NCBI RefSeq assembly: GCF_001050275.1
Contig: NZ_BBYA01000002.1
Location: 224,580-288,579, forward strand
Length of the DNA stretch: 64,000 bases
Reading direction: 5' to 3'
Source: Leptolinea tardivitalis
GTDB lineage: Bacteria; Chloroflexota; Anaerolineae; Anaerolineales; Anaerolineaceae
The position numbers were made by a program, and so were the translations under genes. Position 1 is the first letter of the stretch. Each line of letters starts with the position of its first letter. Under the pieces are notes generated by a model. It did no database searches. It worked only from the letters and a program-made list of their open reading frames with translations, and was not told the DNA's origin. Shown here one piece after another: positions 23,730 through 33,404 of the stretch.

Positions 23730-26132
23730 GTGGAGTTTTGTTCATTGGAAGCCTATTGCGTTCGTTGTAAAGAGAAAAGAGAAATTCAAAATCCAGAAGC
23801 TGGATTTACAGTAACTGGAACTCCCATCACGCGGGGGACATGTGCTGTATGTGGAACGAAATTAGCCCGCATGGGTGCAACTGATGCCCATACCGGGTTG
23901 GAAAAACCTGCTCCAGCTCCACGTAAACCTCGTGTTGGAAAAGCTGTCAAATCTTCTACTGGAAAAACTGCAGGGAAGAAGAGTGGAAAGACCTCAAAAC
24001 TAGAAGAAACCCGCCGTGTAGGGAAGCTGGTTATTGTTGAATCACCGGCCAAAGCAAAAACAATTGGCCGATTCCTGGGAAATGGTTATACGGTTCGAGC
24101 CTCCATTGGTCACGTACGTGATCTTCTGCGTTCAAGCCTTTCTGTTGATGTGGAACATGATTTTGCCCCCAAGTACCGGGTGCCCAATGAGAAACGACAG
24201 ATCGTTAAAGAATTGAAATCGCTGGCGAAGAATGCAGAAGCCATTTATCTGGCCACAGACCCTGACCGTGAAGGGGAAGCTATTGCCTGGCACCTGCTGG
24301 AATCGGCCGAAATGCAGCCAGAGATTTCTCACCGGGTTGTATTCCACGAAATCACCGAACCCGCTATTGCCGAGGCATTTGCCCATCCAAGATCGATAGA
24401 TACCAGTCTAGTGGATGCTCAGCAGGCCCGGCGCATTCTGGACCGCCTCGTTGGCTATAGTCTGACACCACTTCTCTGGGAAAAGGTGCGCGGACGGTTG
24501 TCTGCTGGACGGGTGCAATCCGTTGCCCTGCGGTTGATTGTAGAACGAGAACGGGAAATCGAGGCATTCAAACCGGATGAATACTGGACGATTGGTGCCG
24601 AGTTTACTCCTGAAGGTATGCGAACAAAATATCTTTCACGGTTCTACAGGTTGGATGATGAAGAACCAGTCTTACCTAAGGAAGAAACCGTAAACGGCTT
24701 AATCCATGATATGGAAAAAGCTGATTATTCCATATCAAAAATCAAGAAAAGTGAACGCCGAAGAAAACCAGCCCCACCATTTACCACCAGCACCCTGCAA
24801 CAGGAAGCCTCACGCAAGCTGGGTTTTACAGCACGGCGGACGATGGCAGTGGCACAGCAGTTATATGAAGGTGTGGCTATTGATGGAGCAGGCACGATCG
24901 GCCTCATCACGTATATGCGTACCGATTCAACCAACGTTTCTGAACTGGCACAAAATGAAGTACGCAAATTCATATCCAGTCAATATGGTGCTGACTTCCT
25001 GCCGGAAACGGCACCGCAATACAAAACACGGTCAATCGGAGCACAGGAAGCGCATGAAGCTGTCAGGCCAACTTCTGTATTACGTAGACCGGATGATGTT
25101 AAGGACCAGTTAACCCCGGAACAATTCAAACTCTATCAGTTGGTCTGGCTGCGTTTTGTGGCTTCTCAAATGGAAGAGGCCGTCTATGATACCGTCACAG
25201 TGGATATTACTGGCAAGACACCATCCCATGAATATACATTCCGTACGTCCGGGCAGACGGTAAAATTCCCCGGTTTTCTGGTGGTATATGAAGAATCCAG
25301 AAACGAAGATAGGGAACGAGACGAAGATGAGAATCAAAAGGTTCCTGCCGGATTAGAAGAGGGACAGAAGCAGCACTTGAATCGGCTGATTCCAGAACAA
25401 CATTTCACCCAACCGCCTCCGCGGTATACCGAAGCGTCTCTGGTGGCAGCTCTTGAAGAAAATGGAATTGGCCGGCCTTCAACATATGCACCTACGATTT
25501 CTACTATTCAACAACGTGGATACGTAGTACGCGAAAATAAACGACTCTTTCCAACAGATACAGGGATTCTTGTGACCGATTTGCTTGTTGAACATTTTCC
25601 GGATGTCGTGGATGTTCAATTTACGGCATCCATGGAATCTGACCTGGACAAGATTGCATCACATGACATGAACTGGGTGGACGTTGTCCGTCAATTCTAT
25701 GGCGGGTTTGAAGAAGAAGTGGAACGCGCCCGTAAAGAGATGCCTGAAGTTAAAACCGAACCGGAAAAAATCGACCGTCCGTGTCCGGTCTGCGGAAATG
25801 ATCTTGTGATCCGCTGGGGGCGGTATGGGAAATTCATTTCCTGCAGTACATACCCGACATGCAAACATACAGAGCCATTTCTTGAGAAGATCGGTGTAAC
25901 CTGCCCGGAAGATGGTGGTGACCTGGTCGAACGGAAATCCCGGAAAGGCCGGTTTTTCTATGGATGCGCTAATTATCCCAAATGTCAGTTTGTTTCCTGG
26001 AAGAAACCCGTTCCGCAGCCCTGCCCAAATTGCGGCGGTTTGCTGGTGGTAGCCAACAAACGGGAGTTTCAATGTCTGACCTGCAATGAGACCTTCCTGC
26101 AGGAGACCGTGACAGAAGGTAAATCCGACTAG
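23730..26132 (+). CDS. topA: DNA topoisomerase I with N-terminal DUF5679-like zinc ribbon
   Basis: Type IA topoisomerase that relaxes negative supercoils. The start is GTG directly after the manC TGA. Residues 1-55 form an extra Cys-rich module (YCVRCK ... GTCAVCGTKLARMG) resembling DUF5679, joined by a Lys/Ser/Gly-rich linker to the canonical enzyme. The Toprim domain carries E104 in VESPAKAKTIG and DPDREGE (177-183), and the catalytic Tyr is Y395 in LITYMRTDST. At the C terminus are three zinc-ribbon repeats, of which the second reads CPEDGG and so lacks one Cys of the usual pair. At 800 residues it is complete. Confidence 0.96.
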   Translation: MEFCSLEAYCVRCKEKREIQNPEAGFTVTGTPITRGTCAVCGTKLARMGATDAHTGLEKPAPAPRKPRVGKAVKSSTGKTAGKKSGKTSKLEETRRVGKLVIVESPAKAKTIGRFLGNGYTVRASIGHVRDLLRSSLSVDVEHDFAPKYRVPNEKRQIVKELKSLAKNAEAIYLATDPDREGEAIAWHLLESAEMQPEISHRVVFHEITEPAIAEAFAHPRSIDTSLVDAQQARRILDRLVGYSLTPLLWEKVRGRLSAGRVQSVALRLIVEREREIEAFKPDEYWTIGAEFTPEGMRTKYLSRFYRLDDEEPVLPKEETVNGLIHDMEKADYSISKIKKSERRRKPAPPFTTSTLQQEASRKLGFTARRTMAVAQQLYEGVAIDGAGTIGLITYMRTDSTNVSELAQNEVRKFISSQYGADFLPETAPQYKTRSIGAQEAHEAVRPTSVLRRPDDVKDQLTPEQFKLYQLVWLRFVASQMEEAVYDTVTVDITGKTPSHEYTFRTSGQTVKFPGFLVVYEESRNEDRERDEDENQKVPAGLEEGQKQHLNRLIPEQHFTQPPPRYTEASLVAALEENGIGRPSTYAPTISTIQQRGYVVRENKRLFPTDTGILVTDLLVEHFPDVVDVQFTASMESDLDKIASHDMNWVDVVRQFYGGFEEEVERARKEMPEVKTEPEKIDRPCPVCGNDLVIRWGRYGKFISCSTYPTCKHTEPFLEKIGVTCPEDGGDLVERKSRKGRFFYGCANYPKCQFVSWKKPVPQPCPNCGGLLVVANKREFQCLTCNETFLQETVTEGKSD

Positions 26133-26234
26133 GCATACTATTTGCAACCATCCGAAAGACATATCCTTGGCGATGCGAACTCTGATCGCGGAGGAAAGGA
26201 TTACCAGCAACCCTCGAAGTAGGAGCGTGGACGG

Positions 26235-27386
26235 ATGGATAAAATACTTGAGCGGCTCAAAAACCCTCTTTATGCAGGCCTCGCAGGTTTTCTTGCCGGC
26301 CTGATTGTGGGTTTGCCCATTCTTGGATGGTTGGTCTGGCCGGTGCAGTGGACGGATGCAGCCCCCCAGCATTTGCGTAAAGACCTGCAGGTAGATTATT
26401 TACGGATGACAATTGATTCCTTTAAACGGAACGAAGATGAAGGATTATTGCAGAAGCGGTGGCAGGATCTCGGTTCAGCCGGTCAAACAGCATTGAAAGC
26501 CCTGGCAGCTGACCCTGGAACTTCAAACCCTAAAGAAATTGAAGAACTGGCCTTGCTGGTTCAGGCTCCGGTTCCGGCGATTAAGGAAAACACAAAAACG
26601 CAGCCTGCCGAAACAAAAGGAAAAGCAGAAGCCCCCAAATCTTCTGAGGCTACCAAACCTGCTGCTAATGCGGAGCAACCTCTGTTACCGGAAGCCTCGA
26701 AACCTGCCGCGGCTTCATCCAGCTTGAAAGATAAACTGCCGCTGCTTCTAGGTGTCATGTGTACGTTGACACTCATCGTGGCGGGTTTACTGGTGTATCT
26801 ATTGCTGAAGAGAAAGAAAACCACCGAAGGTGAAGAAGAATCGGAAGAAGCCGAAGGTTATACTGGCAGTGAGATGGAATATGTGGCTGAAGAATCGACA
26901 GGCGGTTCTATGACAGGTGCGTCGAAGAAACGTGCCAGTTCTGACCAGGAAGAACCTCCGGTTGTGCAGTTCATGACCACTTATATGCTCGGTGATGATC
27001 TGTATGATGATTCTTTCAGTATTGATGCTCCTACCGGAGAGTTCCTGGGTGAATGTGGTGTGGGTATTTCTGAAACAATCGGAGTTGGCGACCCGAAAAA
27101 GGTGACAGCATTTGAAGTCTGGTTATTTGACAAGAATGATATTCAGACTGTAACGAAAGTACTGATGTCAAATCATGCATTCAATGACCCCAACATTCGC
27201 CAGAGATTGCTGGCCAAAGGTGAACCTCAACTGGTGGAACCCGGGAAGCGTATACTTCTCGAAACGGCTTCACTTCAGATGGAAGCCCGGATCGTAGATG
27301 CCAGTTATGGCGGCGGTGCCATGCCCACCAATAGCTATTTTGACAGGTTAACACTCGAACTGGCCGTCTGGCCGAAAAACGCATGA
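26235..27386 (+). CDS. Two-helix membrane protein of unknown function
   Basis: A 383-residue protein I do not recognise. Helix 1 (about 13-37) and helix 2 (about 172-194) bracket a segment of about 130 residues that includes a folded stretch (DYLRMTIDSF ... ALAADPG) and an Ala/Pro/Lys/Glu-rich linker. After helix 2 come an acidic Glu/Ser-rich stretch and a well-formed C-terminal domain (about 238-383) with FMTTYMLGDDLYDDSFSID and VWLFDKNDIQTVTKVLMS. With an N-in orientation the C-terminal domain is cytoplasmic. It begins 102 bases after topA and ends at a strong terminator. Confidence 0.8.
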   Translation: MDKILERLKNPLYAGLAGFLAGLIVGLPILGWLVWPVQWTDAAPQHLRKDLQVDYLRMTIDSFKRNEDEGLLQKRWQDLGSAGQTALKALAADPGTSNPKEIEELALLVQAPVPAIKENTKTQPAETKGKAEAPKSSEATKPAANAEQPLLPEASKPAAASSSLKDKLPLLLGVMCTLTLIVAGLLVYLLLKRKKTTEGEEESEEAEGYTGSEMEYVAEESTGGSMTGASKKRASSDQEEPPVVQFMTTYMLGDDLYDDSFSIDAPTGEFLGECGVGISETIGVGDPKKVTAFEVWLFDKNDIQTVTKVLMSNHAFNDPNIRQRLLAKGEPQLVEPGKRILLETASLQMEARIVDASYGGGAMPTNSYFDRLTLELAVWPKNA

Positions 27387-27405
27387 TAAATCCTGCTCTC
27401 GAAAG

Positions 27406-27443
27406 AAGCTGTCTGATCAATTGAATGGTCAGACAGCTTTTTT
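27406..27443 (+). terminator. Intrinsic terminator
   Basis: An 11-bp stem (27406-27416 with 27429-27439), a 12-base loop and a T-run, 20 bases after the stop of the two-helix membrane protein gene. Confidence 0.88.
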
Positions 27444-27508
27444 ATTCATTTTAATGTTCGTCAAAAAACATCGTATTTATGTTGGATTTATTGTTTAAGC
27501 ATAGTTCA

Positions 27509-27536
27509 TTGACTAACATGGTAACGATACTATCAA
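27509..27536 (+). promoter_or_regulatory. Candidate promoter of the chemoreceptor gene
   Basis: TTGACT (27509-27514) and TATCAA (27531-27536) are separated by 16 bases. The start site would fall near 27543, leaving a leader of about 12 bases that just contains the GGGAGGG ribosome-binding site before the ATG at 27555. Confidence 0.35.
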
Positions 27537-27554
27537 TATTGTTGGGAGGGTTTT

Positions 27555-29855
27555 ATGAAGAGCAAATCAAAGAATATTCTGACAGATTCTTTACGTGGAA
27601 AACAGATGCTATTCATGCTTCTGGTGGCACTGGTTCCACTTTTGGCTGTCTGCTTGATCGTTTATTTCCAGAGTCAACAATCAATTACGGATTCAAAGAC
27701 CGATGAGCTTCAAAAGCTCACCAACATTAATAAAACTACAATTCAAGATTGGTTAGTGGATCGGGAAAAGGATATTGTGGTTTTGGCAAATGATGCACGT
27801 GTGCAATCTATGGAACACGATCAGGCCAAAACGGCATTGGATGTCTATTTTAAAGAGTGGGGAAGATACGAATCGATGTCCATAATTGGTATGGATGGGA
27901 AGAGTATTGCTGAATATGATGATAGGCCAGTAGATGTTTCTGACAGGCAGTATTTTAAAGATGCGATCACAGGGAAGAATATTATTTCACAACCTGTTTT
28001 TTCTAAAGCAACCGGGAACTTAATACTGGTGATTGCTATTCCGATTAAAGTGAATGGGAATGTGGTCGGAATCGCGAACGCGACTGTGCCGACACAGTTT
28101 ATTTCCACATTAATGAAAGCCTCAGCTCTCGGAAATACAGGCGAAGCCTACCTGATTAACTCTGATGGATTTTTCATAACCCCATCACGAAATGTAGATG
28201 TTCTACTCAGCCAGAAGCGTATTCAAAAACTTGCAGAACTTGAGCTGAAAATTGATACATATGGGGCAAAACAGGTTTTGGCGGGCAATGAAGGTACTTC
28301 AACTTATACCAATTACATGGGGAAAACAGTCATTGGATCGTATGCATGGCTGCCAGACCAAAAATGGGGGATTCTGGTTGAACAGGATTCAGATGAAGCT
28401 TTAGACCAGGTATATTCATTGCGAAATGTAATGATTATTTCAATTGTTCTGGCAATATTGTTAATCATTTTTGTGGCGAATTACTTCTCGAATCGCATAG
28501 CCAATCCAATTATTAAACTGACAAAAATAGCCGAAGACATGTCCAGGGGCAATATAGATCAGAATGTTGATTATTCATCGAAAGATGAAATTGGACGGCT
28601 TGCCGATTCTTTTAGAAACATGATCTTATTTCAAAATCAAATGGCCGATTCGGCTACTCAGCTAGCCAAAGGGGACCTAACTACTACTGTTACCCCGCAG
28701 TCAGAAAAAGATCGTCTCGGTATTGCATTCCAGCAGATGGTGACTAACCTTCGCGATGCCATCGGTGAGGTTGCTTCTAATACCCACAATCTTAATCAAG
28801 CTTCTTCTCAATTAGCCCAGGCTTCCAACCAGGCTGGTCAGGCAACATCACAGATTGCATCGACCATCCAACAGGTCGCCCGCGGGACTTCTCAACAGAC
28901 AGAAGCTGCCACACATTCCGCTGCCTCTGTTGAACAACTACGGCGAGCCATCGATAATGTCTCAAAAGGTGCCCAGGCACAGGCTGAAGCAGTAGCCAAG
29001 ATGGCTGCTTTGACAGGATCGCTCTCTGCATCCATCCAGCAGGTGGCGGGGAACGCCAATGCTGTTTCGATTGAGTCCAATAAAGCCGCGTCAGCTGCCC
29101 GTGAAGGTTCTTCAACAGTCACAGAAACAGTTCAAGGCATGGAAACTATTCGGGAAAAGGTAGGCTTTTCTGCACAGAAAGTACAGGAAATGGGCAATCG
29201 ATCTGATCAGATTGGGGCCATTATTGAAACAATTGATGACATTGCTTCACAAACCAATCTGCTGGCGCTCAATGCGGCTATTGAGGCTGCCCGTGCTGGA
29301 GAGCATGGAAAAGGTTTCGCCGTTGTAGCTGATGAAGTTCGGAAATTGGCAGAACGGTCAAGTTCAGCCACAAAAGAAATTGCCTCATTAATAAAAGGCA
29401 TCCAGGATACTGTCGCAGAAGCCGTAAAAGCCATGAATGAAAGTGCTGCAGAAGTCGAAACCGGCGCTGATCGCGCCTCCAAAGCCGGCTCTGCTCTTGA
29501 AAACATTCTTCAAGCTGCAGAAGCTGTAAATCAGCAAGCTCAACTGGCGGCAGACGCGGTTTCGAAGATGGGTGGTCTTTCCAATGATCTGGTGGCAGCA
29601 GCCGATGATGTCTCTGCCATTGTCGAAGAGAACACCGCCGCAACAGAAGAGATGGCAGCTGGCTCAACTGAGATTACCCAATCCATTGATAATATTGCCT
29701 CAGTAAGTGAAGAGAACTCCGCCGCTGTAGAAGAGGTATCGGCATCGGCTGAAGAGATGAGTGCACAGGTGGAAGAAGTAACGGCTTCTGCACAATCTCT
29801 ATCAGAAATGGCGGATCATTTACAGGCGACTGTTGACAGGTTTAAATTGAATTGA
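27555..29855 (+). CDS. Methyl-accepting chemotaxis protein with Cache sensor
   Basis: A 766-residue transmembrane chemoreceptor. Helix 1 (about 15-37) and helix 2 (about 290-312) flank a periplasm-side dCache ligand domain (about 45-280) with [22 protein letters not shown], the usual small-ligand pocket region. HAMP follows (about 312-365), a second HAMP-like stretch, then a long coiled coil. The signalling hairpin tip is clear: [20 protein letters not shown] near 560 and [18 protein letters not shown]. No CheA, CheW or pilus gene is nearby. No C-terminal CheR-binding pentapeptide. GGGAGGG lies just upstream of the ATG. Confidence 0.95.
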   Translation: MKSKSKNILTDSLRGKQMLFMLLVALVPLLAVCLIVYFQSQQSITDSKTDELQKLTNINKTTIQDWLVDREKDIVVLANDARVQSMEHDQAKTALDVYFKEWGRYESMSIIGMDGKSIAEYDDRPVDVSDRQYFKDAITGKNIISQPVFSKATGNLILVIAIPIKVNGNVVGIANATVPTQFISTLMKASALGNTGEAYLINSDGFFITPSRNVDVLLSQKRIQKLAELELKIDTYGAKQVLAGNEGTSTYTNYMGKTVIGSYAWLPDQKWGILVEQDSDEALDQVYSLRNVMIISIVLAILLIIFVANYFSNRIANPIIKLTKIAEDMSRGNIDQNVDYSSKDEIGRLADSFRNMILFQNQMADSATQLAKGDLTTTVTPQSEKDRLGIAFQQMVTNLRDAIGEVASNTHNLNQASSQLAQASNQAGQATSQIASTIQQVARGTSQQTEAATHSAASVEQLRRAIDNVSKGAQAQAEAVAKMAALTGSLSASIQQVAGNANAVSIESNKAASAAREGSSTVTETVQGMETIREKVGFSAQKVQEMGNRSDQIGAIIETIDDIASQTNLLALNAAIEAARAGEHGKGFAVVADEVRKLAERSSSATKEIASLIKGIQDTVAEAVKAMNESAAEVETGADRASKAGSALENILQAAEAVNQQAQLAADAVSKMGGLSNDLVAAADDVSAIVEENTAATEEMAAGSTEITQSIDNIASVSEENSAAVEEVSASAEEMSAQVEEVTASAQSLSEMADHLQATVDRFKLN

Positions 29856-29869
29856 AAAAAACATAAAAA

Positions 29870-29910
29870 AAGAGGCTTCCTCAAAATTTTAAAGGAAGCC
29901 TCTTCTTTTT
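29870..29910. terminator. Bidirectional intrinsic terminator
   Basis: A 12-bp stem (29870-29881 with 29893-29904) with A-runs on the left and a T-run on the right, between the converging chemoreceptor (+) and greA (-) genes. Confidence 0.9.
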
Positions 29911-30382
29911 ATTCAATCGCGATAATTTTGAACTGAATTATTCCACCGGGTGTATCTGCTGTAGCAATATCACCAATGCCTTTTCCGAGCACAGCTTTCC
30001 CGATCGGTGATTCGTGGGAAATGCGATTCTTCTTTGGATCCGCCTCTTTTGGACCTACTACCTGGTATTTTTCTGCCGGGTAATTACCTTCCTGTATGGT
30101 GATATGGGCACCAATATTAACAACGGTGCGACCGGCAGACGATTCGTCAATGATCACAACATTTCGAAGGGTTCTTTCCAGGTCTTGAATTTTACCTTCC
30201 AGGAAACCCTGTTCTTCTTTTGCGCTGATGTAATCTGCATTTTCTGAAAGATCACCCTGTTGAATGGCGGCGCGAAGCCTTGCTGAAAGGGCTTCCCTTT
30301 CGGGTCCTTTCAACCGGGCTAATTCTTCCTGCATTTTCGCATAACCTTCTTCCGTTAAGTACGATACATCTTCCATCTTCAA
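29909..30382 (-). CDS. greA: Transcription elongation factor GreA
   Basis: A 157-residue factor that rescues backtracked RNA polymerase by stimulating transcript cleavage. The N-terminal coiled coil carries YLTEEGYAKMQEELARLKGPER, and the tip with acidic residues reads DLSENADY. The C-terminal FKBP-like domain has GKAVLGKGIGD. AGGAGA-type ribosome-binding site precedes the ATG. Transcribed alone toward a shared terminator, 78 bases downstream of the dGTPase stop. Confidence 0.97.
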   Translation of the reverse strand: MKMEDVSYLTEEGYAKMQEELARLKGPEREALSARLRAAIQQGDLSENADYISAKEEQGFLEGKIQDLERTLRNVVIIDESSAGRTVVNIGAHITIQEGNYPAEKYQVVGPKEADPKKNRISHESPIGKAVLGKGIGDIATADTPGGIIQFKIIAIE

Positions 30383-30460
30383 ATCTCCTATAGGGCTACA
30401 GGGACTAATTTTACCCCATGAAAAGGGGAAGATGGAAAAAATTAATATTCAGGAGTTTAC

Positions 30461-31612
30461 TTATGGAAGACAGTTCGGATCAAACAAACGTTGATATTCA
30501 TCAACAGCGAACCGGTCCGTCATTCCGGCAATGTAATCACAAACTGCTCGTTCAAGTCCACGTTCTGAAACCAGCAATTGTATATGGTTGGGAAGGACGG
30601 ATGGTTCATCGACATACATATTGAATATACGGGTCAGGATATTCTCTGCTTTAACTTGCATTCGGACGACCCGGTAATGTTTATACAGATTCCTGTACAG
30701 AAAATCTTTTAATTGCCGGTTTCTTTGAATCATTTCTTCATCCAAACCCACCACGTTGTAATCGAGCCTTTGCAATTCTTCCACACTGGTTACAGCACTC
30801 TGGCGAAGTTTTTCTACTGTATGATCTACGAGTGCTGAAACTTCCATCCCGATCAGTTTACGGATCAGACGATGGCGTGTGAGATCATCCAACCGGTCGT
30901 TTTTAATCTGTAATGTGCTCAATAAGATTTCCCAGAGCTCAATCCCGGAAAGCATATCTTCGTTGATCATTCCTGAACGCAGGCCGTCATCGAGATCGTG
31001 GGCTGTGTACGCCATTTCATCAGCCGCATTGGTGATCTGGGCTTCCAATGAGCCTCGAAGTTCGGGATTAAAATCCGATGCATCTGAAAGGTCATATTCG
31101 GTTTCATGTTTGACGATCCCTTCCCGGACTTCCCAGGTGAGATTCAGGCCGTCAAAATCTGGATATCGTTTTTCGAGTTTGGTAACGATTCGAAGGGAAT
31201 GCTTATTGTGGTCGAAACCGCCATGATCTTTCATTAATCTGGCCAATGTGGATTCACCGGAATGACCGAAAGGTGGATGTCCCAGATCATGGGCAAGGCA
31301 AATGGCTTCGACCAGGTCTTCGTTAGCACCAAGGGCACGAGCGATCGTTCGGCCAATCTGGGTTACTTCCAGTGTATGGGTCAGGCGTGTTCGGTAATAA
31401 TCACCTTCAAAATTGAAGAAAACCTGGGTCTTATATTCCAACCGTCGGAATGCGGTTGTGTGGAGAATACGATCCCGGTCTCGTTGAAAGCAGGTTCTGT
31501 AGGGAGGTTCTTCCTGAGGGTATTGCCGTCCGCGTGAATCTTTACTACGGATGGCATACGGTGCCAGATTCCGATCTTCTTGTTCCTGTAAGATTTCGCG
31601 CGTGAATAGCAT
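30461..31612 (-). CDS. dgt: Deoxyguanosinetriphosphate triphosphohydrolase-like protein
   Basis: A 383-residue HD-domain phosphohydrolase that removes triphosphate from dNTPs, helping balance nucleotide pools or limit foreign DNA. H and D ligands are in RLTHTLEV, LAHDLGHPPFGHSGE and the later DEMAYTAHDLDDG. The frame is open to 31663, but the ATG at 31612 has AAGGAG at correct distance and gives the normal family N terminus, so I start there. It begins 16 bases after the IPK stop and is the last gene of the UbiA-mevalonate kinase-IPK operon. Confidence 0.93.
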   Translation of the reverse strand: MLFTREILQEQEDRNLAPYAIRSKDSRGRQYPQEEPPYRTCFQRDRDRILHTTAFRRLEYKTQVFFNFEGDYYRTRLTHTLEVTQIGRTIARALGANEDLVEAICLAHDLGHPPFGHSGESTLARLMKDHGGFDHNKHSLRIVTKLEKRYPDFDGLNLTWEVREGIVKHETEYDLSDASDFNPELRGSLEAQITNAADEMAYTAHDLDDGLRSGMINEDMLSGIELWEILLSTLQIKNDRLDDLTRHRLIRKLIGMEVSALVDHTVEKLRQSAVTSVEELQRLDYNVVGLDEEMIQRNRQLKDFLYRNLYKHYRVVRMQVKAENILTRIFNMYVDEPSVLPNHIQLLVSERGLERAVCDYIAGMTDRFAVDEYQRLFDPNCLP

Positions 31613-31628
31613 GTGCCACTCCTTCGAA

Positions 31629-32435
31629 CTATTCTGAATGTAATAAAGTACCGGAAGGACCACCTATCAAGGCATCATACACAGAATGATCATCCAACCC
31701 ACTGGTAATCGTGATTCGGGTTTTAGGCTGACGCTGCAGAACATCCATCATAATGGCAACTTTTTTTGCCATTCCGCCCGTTACATCCATGCCTACTGAA
31801 CCTTGAACCGAAGCGGATGTTTCCGCATATTGCCGCGGGGTGAGTGATTCAGCCAGCTGTGTATTGGTTGGAAAATCCTGCCAGACACCTGGCTCACGTG
31901 AAGCAAGAATGATCTGATCTGGGTGTAGTTCGTCTGCCAGCAAAGAAAATATCTCTTCCGTGGAGAGGATCGTCCCACCGATTGCACGGTCAAATATTAC
32001 ATCTCCATTTACGACTGGAATAAGGTTATGTTGTAAAGCATTTCGTATTGGTTCTTCAAAAAAGCTGATTGGTTTTCGGTGCTGTGTGATCACCCAGGTG
32101 GAAGGGGGGAAGGCCATAACGGGCAGACCGGCATCAAGAAATGCGTGAATCACCAATTCATTGAGCTGCCGGGCATCATCCCACACTTCAGCGAATCCCA
32201 ACCAATCTTTCGGTGAACTTACCCCATTCCGGGTATCATAAGTCTGGCCAGAAAAATGGCCAAAACTGCCAGACCCATGCCCCAGAACCAGATGCATATC
32301 TGGAATCTCAGAATATGCTTTGGCAATTTGTTGCACAAGATTTTCGATGTTTTTCGGTAAGGCTGTGCGTGCACGTGATTTATTGGTAATGGCCGCTCCA
32401 CCCAATTTTACAAAGATCAATGGTGACGATTTCAT
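31629..32435 (-). CDS. Isopentenyl phosphate kinase
   Basis: A 268-residue amino-acid-kinase-fold enzyme that phosphorylates isopentenyl phosphate to isopentenyl diphosphate. KLGGAAITNK (residues 10-19) is the ATP loop, and GHGSGSFGH (52-60) carries His60, the catalytic residue specific to isopentenyl phosphate kinases; VVNGDVIFD and VGMDVTGGMAKK complete the pattern. Its ATG overlaps the TGA of mevalonate kinase (ATGA), with GGGAGG as ribosome-binding site. Together they imply the alternative mevalonate route, in which mevalonate phosphate is decarboxylated before the second phosphorylation. The decarboxylase is not in this window. Confidence 0.9.
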   Translation of the reverse strand: MKSSPLIFVKLGGAAITNKSRARTALPKNIENLVQQIAKAYSEIPDMHLVLGHGSGSFGHFSGQTYDTRNGVSSPKDWLGFAEVWDDARQLNELVIHAFLDAGLPVMAFPPSTWVITQHRKPISFFEEPIRNALQHNLIPVVNGDVIFDRAIGGTILSTEEIFSLLADELHPDQIILASREPGVWQDFPTNTQLAESLTPRQYAETSASVQGSVGMDVTGGMAKKVAIMMDVLQRQPKTRITITSGLDDHSVYDALIGGPSGTLLHSE

Positions 32436-33397
32436 ATCCCTCCCTTATTGTCAGCCAGAGAAAAAGAAAACACTCGGACAGCGCCGATTGCGTTCAATGC
32501 CTGGCTAACGGGTTTGGTGGTTTCAGTGGTACAAAGAGCTATCATGTTTCCACCACCTCCAGCTCCGATCAATTTGGCAGCCAGAGCTCCGGCTGTGATG
32601 GCTGTTTTTACCAACCGGTCAAGCGAAAATGACGAGACTTCCATTGCCTGAAGCAGCCGGTGGTTTTCATTCATGGTCATTGCGAGAGTATTGATATCAC
32701 CAATTTCGATGGCCTGGTGAGCCTTATCCACGAGATTTTCTATTGAATCGAAAATTCCCTGGTAGCGTTCTTTGTCTTGCTCATACCGTTTTCGAACACC
32801 ATTTACCATTGTACTGGTGGCTGAATTAATCCCGGTATCGGCTATCACAAGATGAATTGGCGTGCCGACTTGGACCATTTTCATCGGAGTATTGCGCTTG
32901 AAGTAAATCGGTTGTTCGTAGGTGATCACCGTGTTATCCACTCCGGATGGGTTACCGTGATGAATTTTTTCCACCTCAAACGCCAGCGCATTGACAGTTT
33001 CGGCTGGCAATGCTTGACCATCAAGACAGGTTGAAAGGGCACGAATCAGGGCGCAACTTACGGCGGCTCCAGATCCCATTCCGCCACCTATTGGCAGGGC
33101 TGAGTTGATGCGGATCATCATGCCTGAAAAGGTTTTCGTTGTACACCTGTCTTTTGTCAGGTCAATGGCCAGGCGCAGTGGATTTTCAAACGGCAGGTCT
33201 TTAACGTTTTTATACAGCCTGACGACAGGTGAATCAATCCAAATTTCATTATCAGGGCAACGGAATTTTTCAATCGTCACTTCCACCCGTAGTTGGGATA
33301 CCGGAATGGCGATGGCCGGTTTCCCGTAGACTACAGCATGTTCTCCCAGAAGTATGGCCTTCCCTGGAGCGGTGGCGGTGGAGAGGTATTCTGTCAT
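32432..33397 (-). CDS. mvk: Mevalonate kinase
   Basis: A 321-residue GHMP kinase that makes 5-phosphomevalonate. The three GHMP motifs are intact: GKAILLGEHAVVYG at residues 9-22, PIGGGMGSGAAVS near 105, and GAGGGGNMIAL near 290; GNPSGVDNTV holds the conserved substrate-side Asp region. The frame extends to 33475, but ATG 33397 gives the family N terminus (TEYLSTATAPGKAIL) and avoids overlapping the prenyltransferase gene. It overlaps the IPK start by 4 bases, so the two kinases are translationally coupled. Confidence 0.94.
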   Translation of the reverse strand: MTEYLSTATAPGKAILLGEHAVVYGKPAIAIPVSQLRVEVTIEKFRCPDNEIWIDSPVVRLYKNVKDLPFENPLRLAIDLTKDRCTTKTFSGMMIRINSALPIGGGMGSGAAVSCALIRALSTCLDGQALPAETVNALAFEVEKIHHGNPSGVDNTVITYEQPIYFKRNTPMKMVQVGTPIHLVIADTGINSATSTMVNGVRKRYEQDKERYQGIFDSIENLVDKAHQAIEIGDINTLAMTMNENHRLLQAMEVSSFSLDRLVKTAITAGALAAKLIGAGGGGNMIALCTTETTKPVSQALNAIGAVRVFSFSLADNKGGI

Positions 33398-33404
33398 TTT
33401 CTTT

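Noticed and set aside
25659..26372. 237-codon minus-strand frame across the topA end
   Set aside because: It runs antisense through the zinc-ribbon region of topA and the start of the next plus-strand gene; the codon pattern follows those genes and no domain is recognisable.
28790..29850. Low-complexity or recent repeat in the chemoreceptor gene
   Set aside because: Ala/Gln/Glu-rich heptads are the normal coiled coil of a chemoreceptor signalling domain.
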